64,000 nucleotides of DNA from GCA-003244245 sp035606945 (GTDB lineage Bacteria; Actinomycetota; Actinomycetes; Mycobacteriales; Pseudonocardiaceae). The DNA lies in contig DATNDR010000132.1 in NCBI GenBank assembly GCA_035606945.1, positions 62,001-126,000 of the forward strand, read 5' to 3'. Under the pieces are notes generated by a model. It did not search any database. It was not told where the DNA came from and worked only from the letters and a program-made list of their open reading frames with translations. The position numbers were made by a program, and so were the translations under genes. Below are positions 26,899 through 35,348 of this stretch, one piece after another (position 1 is the first letter of the stretch; each line of letters begins with the position of its first letter).

Positions 26899-27795
26899 TT
26901 GCCCCTGTATCGCCGAGTCATGCTTGCGACCCTGGCCACCCTGTGCGCGCTACTCGGCATTCCCGCCAGCGCGGGCGCCCAGGCCGTGGCCGCCCCCCGG
27001 CACTACGTCGCGCTCGGCGATTCCTACACCGCGGGTCCGCTGATTCCGGTGCAGCGCATCGATCCGATCGGCTGCGAGCGGTCCACCAGCAACTACCCGT
27101 CGCGGCTGGCCGCCGCACTGGGCATCCGCGATTTCACCGACGTGAGCTGCAGCGGCGCCAAGACCGAGAACATGACGGCCGCGCAATCGGTGCTGCTGCT
27201 GGGTACCAATCCCCCGCAGTTCAATGCGCTGCGACCGGACACTGACCTGGTTACGCTGACGATCAGCGGCAACGACATCGGCTTCACCGAAATCGTCTAC
27301 ACCTGCGGCCGGGTCGCCTCCCGTGATCCGTTCGGCAATCCGTGCGAGCGGGAGGCCACCGCCGGCGGCGGCGATCTCTACGCGCAGCGCATCGAGGCCG
27401 CAGCGCCCAAGGTCGCCAGGGTGATCGAGGGCATCCACCAGCGTTCGCCGCACGCGACGGTGCTGTTGGTCGGTTACCTGCGGATCCTGCCGCCCACGGA
27501 GGGCTGCTACCCGCTGTTCCCGATCGCCCGCGGTGACGTGCGGTATCTGGACGGTCTGGGACATCAGCTCACCGACATGCTGGCCAGTCAGGCCTTCCGC
27601 CACGACGCGTTTTTCGTCGACTCCTACACGCGCTCGCTGGGCCATGACGCATGCCACCTGCCAGGGGTCAAGTGGGTGGAGGGCCCCATCCCGACCAGCC
27701 CGGCCGCCCCGGTGCATCCCAACGCACTGGGCATGCAAGCGGTGGCCGGCTTTGCTGCCGACACCCTCAGATACGTGATGGCAACGGTGGGCTGA
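26899..27795 (+). CDS. Secreted SGNH/GDSL-family hydrolase
   Basis: 298 residues. Block I is ALGDSYTAG with the nucleophile Ser, block III is SGNDIGF, and the catalytic Asp/His pair is in HPNALGMQAVAGF. N-terminal signal peptide: basic start, hydrophobic MLATLATLCALLG, cleavage near ASAGA. TTG 26899 is chosen as start because GGAGG stands five bases before it; the open frame from GTG 26851 has no ribosome binding site. Paired Cys residues suggest disulfides after export. Likely an extracellular lipase or esterase; substrate unknown. It is the only plus-strand gene in this block and overlaps prmC by 29 bases tail to tail. Confidence 0.88.
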   Translation: MPLYRRVMLATLATLCALLGIPASAGAQAVAAPRHYVALGDSYTAGPLIPVQRIDPIGCERSTSNYPSRLAAALGIRDFTDVSCSGAKTENMTAAQSVLLLGTNPPQFNALRPDTDLVTLTISGNDIGFTEIVYTCGRVASRDPFGNPCEREATAGGGDLYAQRIEAAAPKVARVIEGIHQRSPHATVLLVGYLRILPPTEGCYPLFPIARGDVRYLDGLGHQLTDMLASQAFRHDAFFVDSYTRSLGHDACHLPGVKWVEGPIPTSPAAPVHPNALGMQAVAGFAADTLRYVMATVG

Positions 27796-28660
27796 GCGTC
27801 GCCCGCCGCGCGGTGGCGAACCGCGGCCGACCGGCGAGATCGGCGTGGTCAGCCACCTCGGTGAGCACCCGCCGGGCAGCCAGCAGCGCGGGGACGGCCA
27901 CCGCGTGGGAATCGTCGTGTTCGATGGCGATGCTGCCGCCCTCGCGGAGCAACCGGGTGCCGGTGCGCACCACATCAGGAATCACCGCGAGACCGTCGGC
28001 ACCTGCGAAGACGGCGGCGGGCGGGTCGTACCAAGCAACCTCAGGCGGTAGCCGCGCACCCAGCGGCACGTAGGGCGGGTTGCACAACACCAGGTGCGCC
28101 AACCCGTCGAGCGCGGTGAGCAAACCGGGATCGGCGATGTCACCGGCGTAGAGCACCACCGGCGTATCGCCGGCAGCGGCACGGGCGTCGGCGTTGCGTC
28201 GAGCCCAGCTCAGCGCCACCGGGTCGCGCTCCACGGCGTGGACCTGCGCATCAGGCCTGGCGTGCGCCACGGCGAGCGCCAGCGCACCGGATCCGGTGCA
28301 CAGATCGACCACCAGTGGCTCCGCGGCACCGTCCAGCATCGCGAGCCCCCAGGCCAGCATGACCTCGGTCTCCGGGCGGGGAATGAACACCCCGGGACCG
28401 ACCGCCACCTCGACGGCACCCATCGCTGCGGTTCCGGTGAGGTGCTGCAACGGCACCCGCTGGGCGCGCTGGGACGCCAGCGTGCGCAGTGCGTCGACCA
28501 CCGGCGGGTCGACCAGCGGAACCATCGGCAACCGCCCTCGCGGCACGCCGACGACGTGCGCCGCGAGCAGCTCGGCGTCCACCCGCGGGGACGCCACTCC
28601 GGCGTCGGTGAGAATCCGTTCCGCCTCCAGCACCGCCAGGCGCAGTGGCTGCCGTCTCAT
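27767..28660 (-). CDS. prmC: Peptide chain release factor N5-glutamine methyltransferase
   Basis: 297 residues. SAM-binding VVDLCTGSGALALAVA and the catalytic NPPY in LVLCNPPYVPLG identify the HemK/PrmC family, which methylates the GGQ glutamine of release factors. FIPRPETEVM is the conserved substrate-loop segment. Its ATG overlaps the prfA stop by four bases, so enzyme and substrate are translationally coupled. Confidence 0.96.
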   Translation of the reverse strand: MRRQPLRLAVLEAERILTDAGVASPRVDAELLAAHVVGVPRGRLPMVPLVDPPVVDALRTLASQRAQRVPLQHLTGTAAMGAVEVAVGPGVFIPRPETEVMLAWGLAMLDGAAEPLVVDLCTGSGALALAVAHARPDAQVHAVERDPVALSWARRNADARAAAGDTPVVLYAGDIADPGLLTALDGLAHLVLCNPPYVPLGARLPPEVAWYDPPAAVFAGADGLAVIPDVVRTGTRLLREGGSIAIEHDDSHAVAVPALLAARRVLTEVADHADLAGRPRFATARRATLSPPLPSRI

Positions 28661-29718
28661 GACAGGCGCAGGCGCAGCTCGCGGTCGGCGCTGACCAGTG
28701 CGTCCAGCACCCCGTCGAGCTCCCCGTCGAGCACCGCATCGAGGTTGTAAGCCTTGTAATTGACGCGGTGATCGGAGATCCGATTCTCCGGGAAATTGTA
28801 GGTACGCACCCGCTCGGAGCGATCCACCGTGCGCACCTGCGACCGGCGCTGCTCCGAGGCCTCCTGCTGAGCCTTCTCCTCGGCCAGCGCCTGGAGCCGG
28901 GCCCGCAGCACCTCGGTCGCCCGGATCCGGTTCTGGATCTGCGACTTCTCGTTCTGGCAGGACACCACGATCCCGGTCGGCAGGTGGGTGATGCGCACCG
29001 CTGAGTCGGTGGTGTTGACGCTCTGCCCGCCGGGACCCGATGAGCGGTAGACGTCGATGCGCAGATCCTTCTCGTCGAGCTCGATTTCGACGTCATCCCG
29101 TTCGGGATAGACCAGCACCCCTGCCGCTGAGGTGTGGATCCGCCCGGACGACTCGGTGACCGGTACCCGTTGTACCCGGTGCACCCCGCCCTCGAACTTC
29201 AAGCGCTCCCATACGCCGGACTGGTTCTGGGACGCTTTGAGGCTGATCGTGACGTCCTTGTAGCCACCGAGGTCGGATTCGGTGGCATCGAGCACCTCCG
29301 CCTTCCAGCCGTGCCGCTCGGCGTAGTGCAGGTACATCCTCAGCAGGTCCGCGGCGAACAGCGCGGACTCCGCGCCGCCCTCTCCCGACTTGATCTCCAT
29401 GACCACATCGGAGTGGTCGTGCGGATCCCGAGGCAAAAGCAGGTCGGCCAGCTCGGTTTCCAGGCGTGGGATCCTGTTGGCGAGGGTGTCGGCCTCGGTG
29501 GCGAAGGTCGGATCCTCGGCCGCGAGTTCGCGGGCCACCGCCATGTCGTTGCGCGCTTGATCGAGTTCGCGGACCACCCGCACGATGCGCGATAACTCAC
29601 CGTAACGCCTGCCTACCTTGCGCGCCGCGTCGGGATCAGCGTGCAGTGCAGGATCGGCAAGCCGGTTTTCCAGCTCGGCGTGCTGATCCAGCAGCGCCTG
29701 AACTGCCGCAGTGTCCAC
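28657..29718 (-). CDS. prfA: Peptide chain release factor 1
   Basis: 353 residues; recognises UAA and UAG at the ribosomal A site. The catalytic GGQ is in SSGPGGQSVNTTDSAVR. GTG start at 29718, three bases after the rpmE stop. Typical order rpmE-prfA-prmC. Confidence 0.97.
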   Translation of the reverse strand: MDTAAVQALLDQHAELENRLADPALHADPDAARKVGRRYGELSRIVRVVRELDQARNDMAVARELAAEDPTFATEADTLANRIPRLETELADLLLPRDPHDHSDVVMEIKSGEGGAESALFAADLLRMYLHYAERHGWKAEVLDATESDLGGYKDVTISLKASQNQSGVWERLKFEGGVHRVQRVPVTESSGRIHTSAAGVLVYPERDDVEIELDEKDLRIDVYRSSGPGGQSVNTTDSAVRITHLPTGIVVSCQNEKSQIQNRIRATEVLRARLQALAEEKAQQEASEQRRSQVRTVDRSERVRTYNFPENRISDHRVNYKAYNLDAVLDGELDGVLDALVSADRELRLRLS

Positions 29719-29721
29719 TTG

Positions 29722-29934
29722 TTACTTCTGGCGTTTGCCGTAGCGCTTTTCGAAGCGCGCGACCCGGCCACCGGTGTCCAGGATCTTCTGCTTGCCCGTG
29801 TAGAAGGGATGGCAGTTGGAACACACCTCAACGTGGATGTGACCGTCGCGCTTGGTGCTACGAGTGGTGAAGGAGTTGCCACAGCCGCAGGTAACCTGCG
29901 TTTCGACATACTCCGGGTGGATGCCCTGCTTCAT
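29722..29934 (-). CDS. rpmE: 50S ribosomal protein L31
   Basis: 70 residues, MKQGIHPEYVETQVTCGCGN. Four Cys (CGC near 16-18, CSNC near 37-40) make it the zinc-binding C+ form rather than the zinc-free paralogue. Strong ribosome binding site (AAAGGA) before ATG 29934. Confidence 0.97.
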   Translation of the reverse strand: MKQGIHPEYVETQVTCGCGNSFTTRSTKRDGHIHVEVCSNCHPFYTGKQKILDTGGRVARFEKRYGKRQK

Positions 29935-30071
29935 GGTTGTCCTTTCCTCATGGCCGCCGGGTCCCCCAGATGTGATGCGCGGGGGTGAACCGGAGCCGGA
30001 CTGTGGGCCGTGACAGTGTGCCAGATGGCCCAACGGAAGATGAAACCCTGCGCGCGACCGCGATGTTCCCG

Positions 30072-30863
30072 TTACCACGGCTCGGGCGGGATCTCGGCGT
30101 ACCGGTTGCGCAGAGTGTCGATCACGGGGTGTTTGGTGGGAAACCGGATGCCGTCGATGGCCGCGACCGGGCGGACGCCGCTCGCGGCGCTGGTGGCGAT
30201 GACCGCGTCCACCCCGAGCAACGTGGTTAGCGTGACCGGCGCGGTGCCGGCCTGCTCGTCCACTGCCTGGTTGATCAGTCTCATGGTCACTCCGGCCAGG
30301 CACGGCGCCTGAGGCCAGATAATCCGGTCGCCGGCAATGACACCGACATTCGCGGTGGCTGCTTCGGAGATCTCGGCACTGGCACCGGTGAACAGCACGT
30401 CGTCGAAGCCGTTGCGCTGCGCGACGCGCCGCCGCTGCAACGAGCCGAACAGCCCCACGTGTTTGACGGCCGGCAGCTCCCGGCAGTACTGGGTGGATTC
30501 CAGGCGCAGCGCGGAAAGCGAGGTCAGTGCTGCCGGCCGAGTGGTGACGAGTACGTGCGGCTGAGCGTCCGCACCGATCCGCGCGAGTTGCAGCTCGGGG
30601 TCGAACACCGTCACCCGAACCACCACCGAACGGGGCGCTTCGGCCAGCGCCTGGCGGACCAGGCGCCGCACCCAGTCAGGATCCAGCTGAGCATCGAAGA
30701 TCCGGCGGCAGTCCTGCACCAGGCGTTGCAGGTGCAGCGACAGACCGCGCGCCCTCAAGCCGTCGACTCGCATCGAGGTGTAATGACCATAATTGATCAG
30801 CGCCAGCGCGGTGAGCTGATCAAGGTTGACCGGCGCACCGTTCAGCTGCGCGGCGGGTCTCAT
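30072..30863 (-). CDS. Class IV aminotransferase-like PLP enzyme
   Basis: 263 residues of the branched-chain aminotransferase/aminodeoxychorismate lyase fold. The PLP Lys is in ELPAVKHVGLFG and the Glu-containing segment is SEAATANVGVI. Similar proteins are common beside rho/rpmE in actinobacteria but their substrate is not established; ADC lyase or D-amino-acid aminotransferase activity are candidates only. About 137 bases separate it from rpmE and 86 from rho. Confidence 0.8.
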   Translation of the reverse strand: MRPAAQLNGAPVNLDQLTALALINYGHYTSMRVDGLRARGLSLHLQRLVQDCRRIFDAQLDPDWVRRLVRQALAEAPRSVVVRVTVFDPELQLARIGADAQPHVLVTTRPAALTSLSALRLESTQYCRELPAVKHVGLFGSLQRRRVAQRNGFDDVLFTGASAEISEAATANVGVIAGDRIIWPQAPCLAGVTMRLINQAVDEQAGTAPVTLTTLLGVDAVIATSAASGVRPVAAIDGIRFPTKHPVIDTLRNRYAEIPPEPW

Positions 30864-30949
30864 GCATCAGCCGCTATCCCGAGCAATGGAACGCGACACA
30901 GCGGACATGAAGACGCGACACGGCGTGTTGGGCGACCCGCACAGTCTTT

Positions 30950-32980
30950 TCAGTCGGCGCCGTTGCCGGCGGCGGACTTCGAGACGGTCATCAGGAACTC
31001 GATGTTGGTCCGGGTCTTGCGCAGACGATCGAGCACCAGGTCGATCGCCTGCTGGGACTCCAGACCGGACAGCACACGCCGCAGCTTGTGGTGGATGGCC
31101 AGCTCATCCGGGGACAGCAGCAGCTCCTCCTTACGGGTACCGGATGGATTGATGTCGATGGCCGGGAAGATCCGCTTGTCGGCGATCTTGCGGTCGAGCT
31201 TGAGTTCGGCGTTGCCGGTGCCCTTGAACTCCTCGAAGATCACCGTGTCCATCGTCGACCCGGTCTCCACCAGCGCGGTCGCGAAGATGGTCAGCGAACC
31301 ACCGTCTTCGATGTTGCGCGCCGCACCCAGGAACCGCTTCGGCGGGTACAGCGCGGTGGAGTCCACCCCACCGGACAGGATCCGGCCGGATGCCGGTGCG
31401 GCCAGGTTGTAGGCCCGGCCCAGGCGGGTGATCGAGTCCAGCAGCACCACGACGTCGTGCCCCATCTCGACCAGCCGCTTGGCCCGTTCGATGGCCAGCT
31501 CGGAGATCGTGGTGTGGTCCGACGGCGGGCGGTCGAAGGTCGAGGCGATGACCTCACCCTTCACCGAGCGCTGCATGTCGGTGACCTCCTCCGGCCGCTC
31601 GTCGACGAGGACGACCATGAGGTGGCATTCCGGGTTGTTCTTAGTGATCGCATTGGCGAGCGCCTGCAGGATCATCGTCTTGCCCGCCTTGGGCGGCGAA
31701 ACGATCAGCGCCCGCTGGCCCTTCCCGATCGGCATGATCAGGTCGATGACCCGCGTCGTCATCAAGTGCTGCTCGGTCTCCAGCCGAAGGCGCTCGTTGG
31801 GGTACAGCGGCGTCAGCTTGGTGAACTCCGGGCGCTGCCTGGCCTGGTCGATGTCCAGGCCGTTGATGGTGTCGACCCGCACCAGCGGGTTGAACTTCTG
31901 CCGTTGTTGCTCCCCTTCGCGGGGCTGGCGCACCGCGCCGGTGATCGCGTCACCTCGGCGCAGCCCGTACTTGCGAACCAGCGACAACGACACGTACACA
32001 TCGTTGGGCCCGGACAGGTAACCCGAAGTCCGCACGAACGCGTAATTGTCGAGCACATCGAGGATCCCGGCAACGGGCAGCAGCACGTCGTCCTCACGAA
32101 CCTCCAGCTCACCGCCGTCACGGCGGTCGCTGCTACGTTCGGTGCTGCGGTCACTGCGGTCACCCCGGTTGCGGCGGTTGCGGTCGCGGAAGCGCCGGCC
32201 ACGCCGGCGACCGGCCTCGTCGTCGTCGTCGCGCGAACCGTTCGGGCCGGCCGCGTTACCGTTCTGATTGCCGCCGCTCTGGCCCCCCGGGGCTTGGTCG
32301 CCCTGGGTCCGATCGTTCTGGCTCCGATCGTTCTGGGCCCGATCACCCTGGGCCCGATCATTCTGGATCCCATCACCCTGGGTCCGATCGCTTTGGGCCT
32401 GCTCGATCGGGGATCGAGACGCCTCACCGCCGCGGACCGGACGTCGCCGCCGGTTGCGTGAGCGGTCAGCTCCGTCGGTATCCCCGTCTTGCTGGTCGCG
32501 GCCGTGCTGAGGTTGGGTCTGAGCGTGGTCAGCCGCGTCCGGTGGCTCGACGCCAGCCGGCTCGGCGGCTGCGGCGGGCGGCTGCTCGGCCACCGGCTGC
32601 TCCGCAGCTGTCTGCGGCGGAGCTGCGGCCTCGATCTTCGTCTGGGTCGGCGCCTGGATCGTCGTCGACACGCTTGCACCCTCGAGCGGGAGCTGCTCAG
32701 CGACGACCCGCCGCTGGCCCGGGACGGTGCCCTGGCGCTCCTTGATCGCGGCGATCAGCTCGTTCTTGCGCATTCCGGCGATGTCGGAGACGCCCAGCTG
32801 GCCGGCCAGCTGGCGCAGTTCGGCCATCACCATTCCGGACAGCCCGCCACGGCGACGCGACGCCGTGCCGTTGTCCGAAGCCGGTCCATTGCCCGGAGGC
32901 GGCGCGTCGTCGTGGGACGGGCGCTGGTCCGAAGATGCCGTAGCAGCAACATCACTGCCCAACACGTTGATTTCGCTCAC
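30950..32980 (-). CDS. rho: Transcription termination factor Rho
   Basis: 676 residues, about 250 more than E. coli Rho. After an N-terminal Rho_N helical domain (about 48-85, MVMAELRQLAGQLGVSDIAG) comes a disordered insert (about 90-285): first Ala/Pro/Gln-rich, then seven near-tandem five-residue units of the form Q(G/N/S)DR(A/S/T), then Arg/Asp-rich. The RNA-binding domain (DNYAFVRTSGYLSGPNDVYVS) and ATPase core (P-loop SPPKAGKT, Q-loop, R-loop) follow intact. Such inserts are known in actinobacterial Rho and extend RNA binding. GTG start with AAGGAC upstream. Confidence 0.96.
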   Translation of the reverse strand: MSEINVLGSDVAATASSDQRPSHDDAPPPGNGPASDNGTASRRRGGLSGMVMAELRQLAGQLGVSDIAGMRKNELIAAIKERQGTVPGQRRVVAEQLPLEGASVSTTIQAPTQTKIEAAAPPQTAAEQPVAEQPPAAAAEPAGVEPPDAADHAQTQPQHGRDQQDGDTDGADRSRNRRRRPVRGGEASRSPIEQAQSDRTQGDGIQNDRAQGDRAQNDRSQNDRTQGDQAPGGQSGGNQNGNAAGPNGSRDDDDEAGRRRGRRFRDRNRRNRGDRSDRSTERSSDRRDGGELEVREDDVLLPVAGILDVLDNYAFVRTSGYLSGPNDVYVSLSLVRKYGLRRGDAITGAVRQPREGEQQRQKFNPLVRVDTINGLDIDQARQRPEFTKLTPLYPNERLRLETEQHLMTTRVIDLIMPIGKGQRALIVSPPKAGKTMILQALANAITKNNPECHLMVVLVDERPEEVTDMQRSVKGEVIASTFDRPPSDHTTISELAIERAKRLVEMGHDVVVLLDSITRLGRAYNLAAPASGRILSGGVDSTALYPPKRFLGAARNIEDGGSLTIFATALVETGSTMDTVIFEEFKGTGNAELKLDRKIADKRIFPAIDINPSGTRKEELLLSPDELAIHHKLRRVLSGLESQQAIDLVLDRLRKTRTNIEFLMTVSKSAAGNGAD
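32295..32399. repeat. 15-bp repeats inside rho
   Basis: About seven imperfect 15-bp units (consensus CCGATCGTTCTGGGC in the plus strand) encode the Q(N/G)DR(A/S/T) units of the Rho insert. Variation sits mostly in bases that alter Gly/Asn and Ala/Ser/Thr. Copy number is likely to vary between strains. Confidence 0.85.
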
Positions 32981-33305
32981 GCAGGTCCTTCCTAACCGAC
33001 CCGAGACGCGGCTCAGGCCAGCCTGTTCGCCAGCCGGCGGTGTGCCGACGGCGCCTAGGTCCACATGCGGTGGGCTAGCCGACCACCACATCAGTGGTCA
33101 AGCCGACCGGCACGGGACATGTTCAACTGCGGCAAGGGTCTGGGTGCCAGCCTTCCCGCTACTACGTCGACCGGAGGGCGGGAGATTAAGTGTTCGGGTG
33201 AGAGGGCCCCGAACGCGGCACCGGCGCCCGTGCACACGGTGTCTGAACTCCACAGAGCCTATCGGTCCACCGCGATACGAGCAACAACCGGGCCGTACAA
33301 GTGGC
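32981..33305. promoter_or_regulatory. rho leader / thrB-rho spacer
   Basis: 325 bases between thrB and rho on the minus strand, no gene visible. Long leaders before rho are common because rho is autoregulated; I see no specific attenuator structure. The rho ribosome binding site AAGGAC lies at its left end. Confidence 0.4.
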
Positions 33306-34193
33306 TCACTCCCGTTCGATGACGGCACCGCTACGTGCCACGTCAAGCGGGTGCCGGGTGAAGCCGGCGGCGATATCCCCGCCCGGATCAAGCTGCCTGG
33401 GAAGCTCGCCGCTGATCGGCAACGCCAGCACCGCCGGCCCGGCACCCGATACCGCGGCAGGCACCCCGGCCGCGCGCAACGCGTCCACCAACCGCCCGGT
33501 CGCCGGATATGCCGAGCGCCGGTAGGGCTGGTGTAGCCGATCTTCGGTGGCGACCAGCAGCAGCGGCGGGGCGTTGGTCAACGCATGGACCAGGAGCGCG
33601 GCCCGTCCAGCGGTGAACGCCGCATCGCTGTGCGGCACTTCGGCAGGCAGCAACCCACGGGCGACCTCGGTAGCGGAGGTCTGCTCCGGCACGAACAGTA
33701 CCGGCGCCAAATCCGGATGGGGCTCCAAGCGGGTCGCCCGGAAAGACCTCTCCTCCTTCCAGGAGATCACCAGACCGCCCAGCAGGCTGGCACCGACGTT
33801 GTCGGCGTGGCCATCAAACCCAGCCGCCAGGTCCAACGCCGCCTCGTCCGGTTCCATTCCCGCCAGCGCGTAGCCGGCCAGTACCCCGGCGACGGCAGCG
33901 GCTGCTGACGAACCGAGTCCCCGGGAGTGCGGGATGCGATTGCGGCAGCGCAGCACCACACCGTCGGGCCGGTGACCGCACCGGGCGCACGCCGCCCGCA
34001 GCGCGCGGACGACCAGGTTGTCCTCGTCGGTGGGCACTTGCCCAGCGCCCTCACCGTGCACCTCGACGTGCAATCCGGACGCCGCCGGTGCCACTTCGAC
34101 CTCGTCATACAGCGCCAACGCCAACCCGAGCGCGTCAAATCCCGGCCCCAGATTCGCCGTCGACGCCGGCACCCTCACCCGCACGAATCCCAT
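33306..34193 (-). CDS. thrB: Homoserine kinase
   Basis: 295 residues of the GHMP kinase family. ATP-binding loop PHSRGLGSSAAAAVAG, N-terminal PASTANLGPGFDALG and C-terminal VSGAGPAVLAL are present. It phosphorylates homoserine for threonine synthesis. ATG 34193. A short perfect hairpin (34221-34252) lies between thrC and thrB. Confidence 0.96.
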   Translation of the reverse strand: MGFVRVRVPASTANLGPGFDALGLALALYDEVEVAPAASGLHVEVHGEGAGQVPTDEDNLVVRALRAACARCGHRPDGVVLRCRNRIPHSRGLGSSAAAAVAGVLAGYALAGMEPDEAALDLAAGFDGHADNVGASLLGGLVISWKEERSFRATRLEPHPDLAPVLFVPEQTSATEVARGLLPAEVPHSDAAFTAGRAALLVHALTNAPPLLLVATEDRLHQPYRRSAYPATGRLVDALRAAGVPAAVSGAGPAVLALPISGELPRQLDPGGDIAAGFTRHPLDVARSGAVIERE

Positions 34194-34220
34194 CAGCCCG
34201 GCCCCTACCCCGCCACTCCA

Positions 34221-34252
34221 CCCACTCCGACATGGAGACATGTCGGAGTGGG
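34221..34252. repeat. 14-bp perfect hairpin between thrC and thrB
   Basis: CCCACTCCGACATG and CATGTCGGAGTGGG pair around the loop GAGA, 17 bases after the thrC stop. It contains GACATGGAGACAT, the core of the larger hairpins at 10197 and 26062, so it seems a shorter member of the same family. Confidence 0.9.
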
Positions 34253-34268
34253 GAGCTGGGGAGCTGCG

Positions 34269-35348
34269 CTAGGCAAGGGAGAGTGCGGTTGCGACGGCGG
34301 CGGGGTCTACGGGGATGGGGTTGGGAGTGGGAATGCCGCGCAGGGCGGTGTCGGGATCTTTGAGGCCGTGGCCGGTGACCGTGCAGACCACGACACAACC
34401 CCGGGGCAGCCGCCCGTCCTCGGCGACTTGCAGCAGGCCCGCCACCGCAGCAGCCGAGGCCGGTTCGACGAACACCCCTTCCTGCCCGGCCAGCAGCCGG
34501 TAAGCGTCGAGGATCTGTTCGTCGGTGATCGCCTCGAACAGCCCGCCGGACTCATCCCGGGCCCGCATCGCCCCGTCCCAGGACGCCGGGCTGCCGACCC
34601 GGATGGCGGTGGCGATGGTGTCGGGGTCGCGCACCGGCGCGCCATGCACCAGCGGCGCGGCGCCGGCCGCCTGAAAGCCGAACATCCGCGGCTGGCCGGA
34701 CACCACCCCGTCGGCGTGGTATTCGGTGTAACCCAGCCAGTAGGCAGTGATGTTGCCGGCGTTGCCGACCGGCAGGCAGTGCACGTCCGGCGCCTGCCCG
34801 AGCACGTCGCAGATCTCGAATGCGGCGCTTTTCTGCCCTTGCAGCCGTACCGGGTTCACCGAGTTCACCAGTGACGTCACCGGGTAGTCGGCGGCGGTTT
34901 TACGGGCCAGCTCCAGGCAGTCGTCGAAGTTGCCGTCGACCGTCAAGATCTGGGCACCGTAAGCGGTGGCCTGCGCGAGCTTGCCCAGCGCGATCTTGCC
35001 GCGGGGCACCAGCACCGCGCTGGGGATGCCAGCCCGGGCTGCGTAGGCAGCGGCCGAGGCGGCGGTGTTGCCGGTGGAGGCACACAAGACCGCCTGCGCG
35101 CCGCGAGCCAGCGCCTCGGTCACCGCCATGGTCATCCCGCGGTCTTTGAAGGAGCCGGTGGGATTGGCGCCTTCGACCTTGAGCAGCACCTCACAACCGG
35201 TGTACGCAGACAGTGTGGGCGCGGGCAGCAGCGGGGTGCCGCCCTCCTGCAGGGTCACCACCCGGCAGCCCGGGCTGATCCGGATCCGATCCGGGTAGGC
35301 CTCGATCACTCCCGGCCACGAGCTGCGAGCCCCTACCTGCAGCTTCAC
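34269..35348 (-). CDS. thrC: Threonine synthase
   Basis: 359 residues, PLP-dependent. The Schiff-base Lys is in NPTGSFKDRGMTMA; the phosphate-binding loop is PVGNAGNITAYW. Converts O-phosphohomoserine to threonine. Its GTG start overlaps the hom stop (GTGA). Confidence 0.96.
   Translation of the reverse strand: MKLQVGARSSWPGVIEAYPDRIRISPGCRVVTLQEGGTPLLPAPTLSAYTGCEVLLKVEGANPTGSFKDRGMTMAVTEALARGAQAVLCASTGNTAASAAAYAARAGIPSAVLVPRGKIALGKLAQATAYGAQILTVDGNFDDCLELARKTAADYPVTSLVNSVNPVRLQGQKSAAFEICDVLGQAPDVHCLPVGNAGNITAYWLGYTEYHADGVVSGQPRMFGFQAAGAAPLVHGAPVRDPDTIATAIRVGSPASWDGAMRARDESGGLFEAITDEQILDAYRLLAGQEGVFVEPASAAAVAGLLQVAEDGRLPRGCVVVCTVTGHGLKDPDTALRGIPTPNPIPVDPAAVATALSLA

Noticed and set aside
32295..32399. 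CRISPR-like array
   Set aside because: The 15-bp units are contiguous, without spacers, and lie in the rho coding frame; the same applies to 41866-41916.
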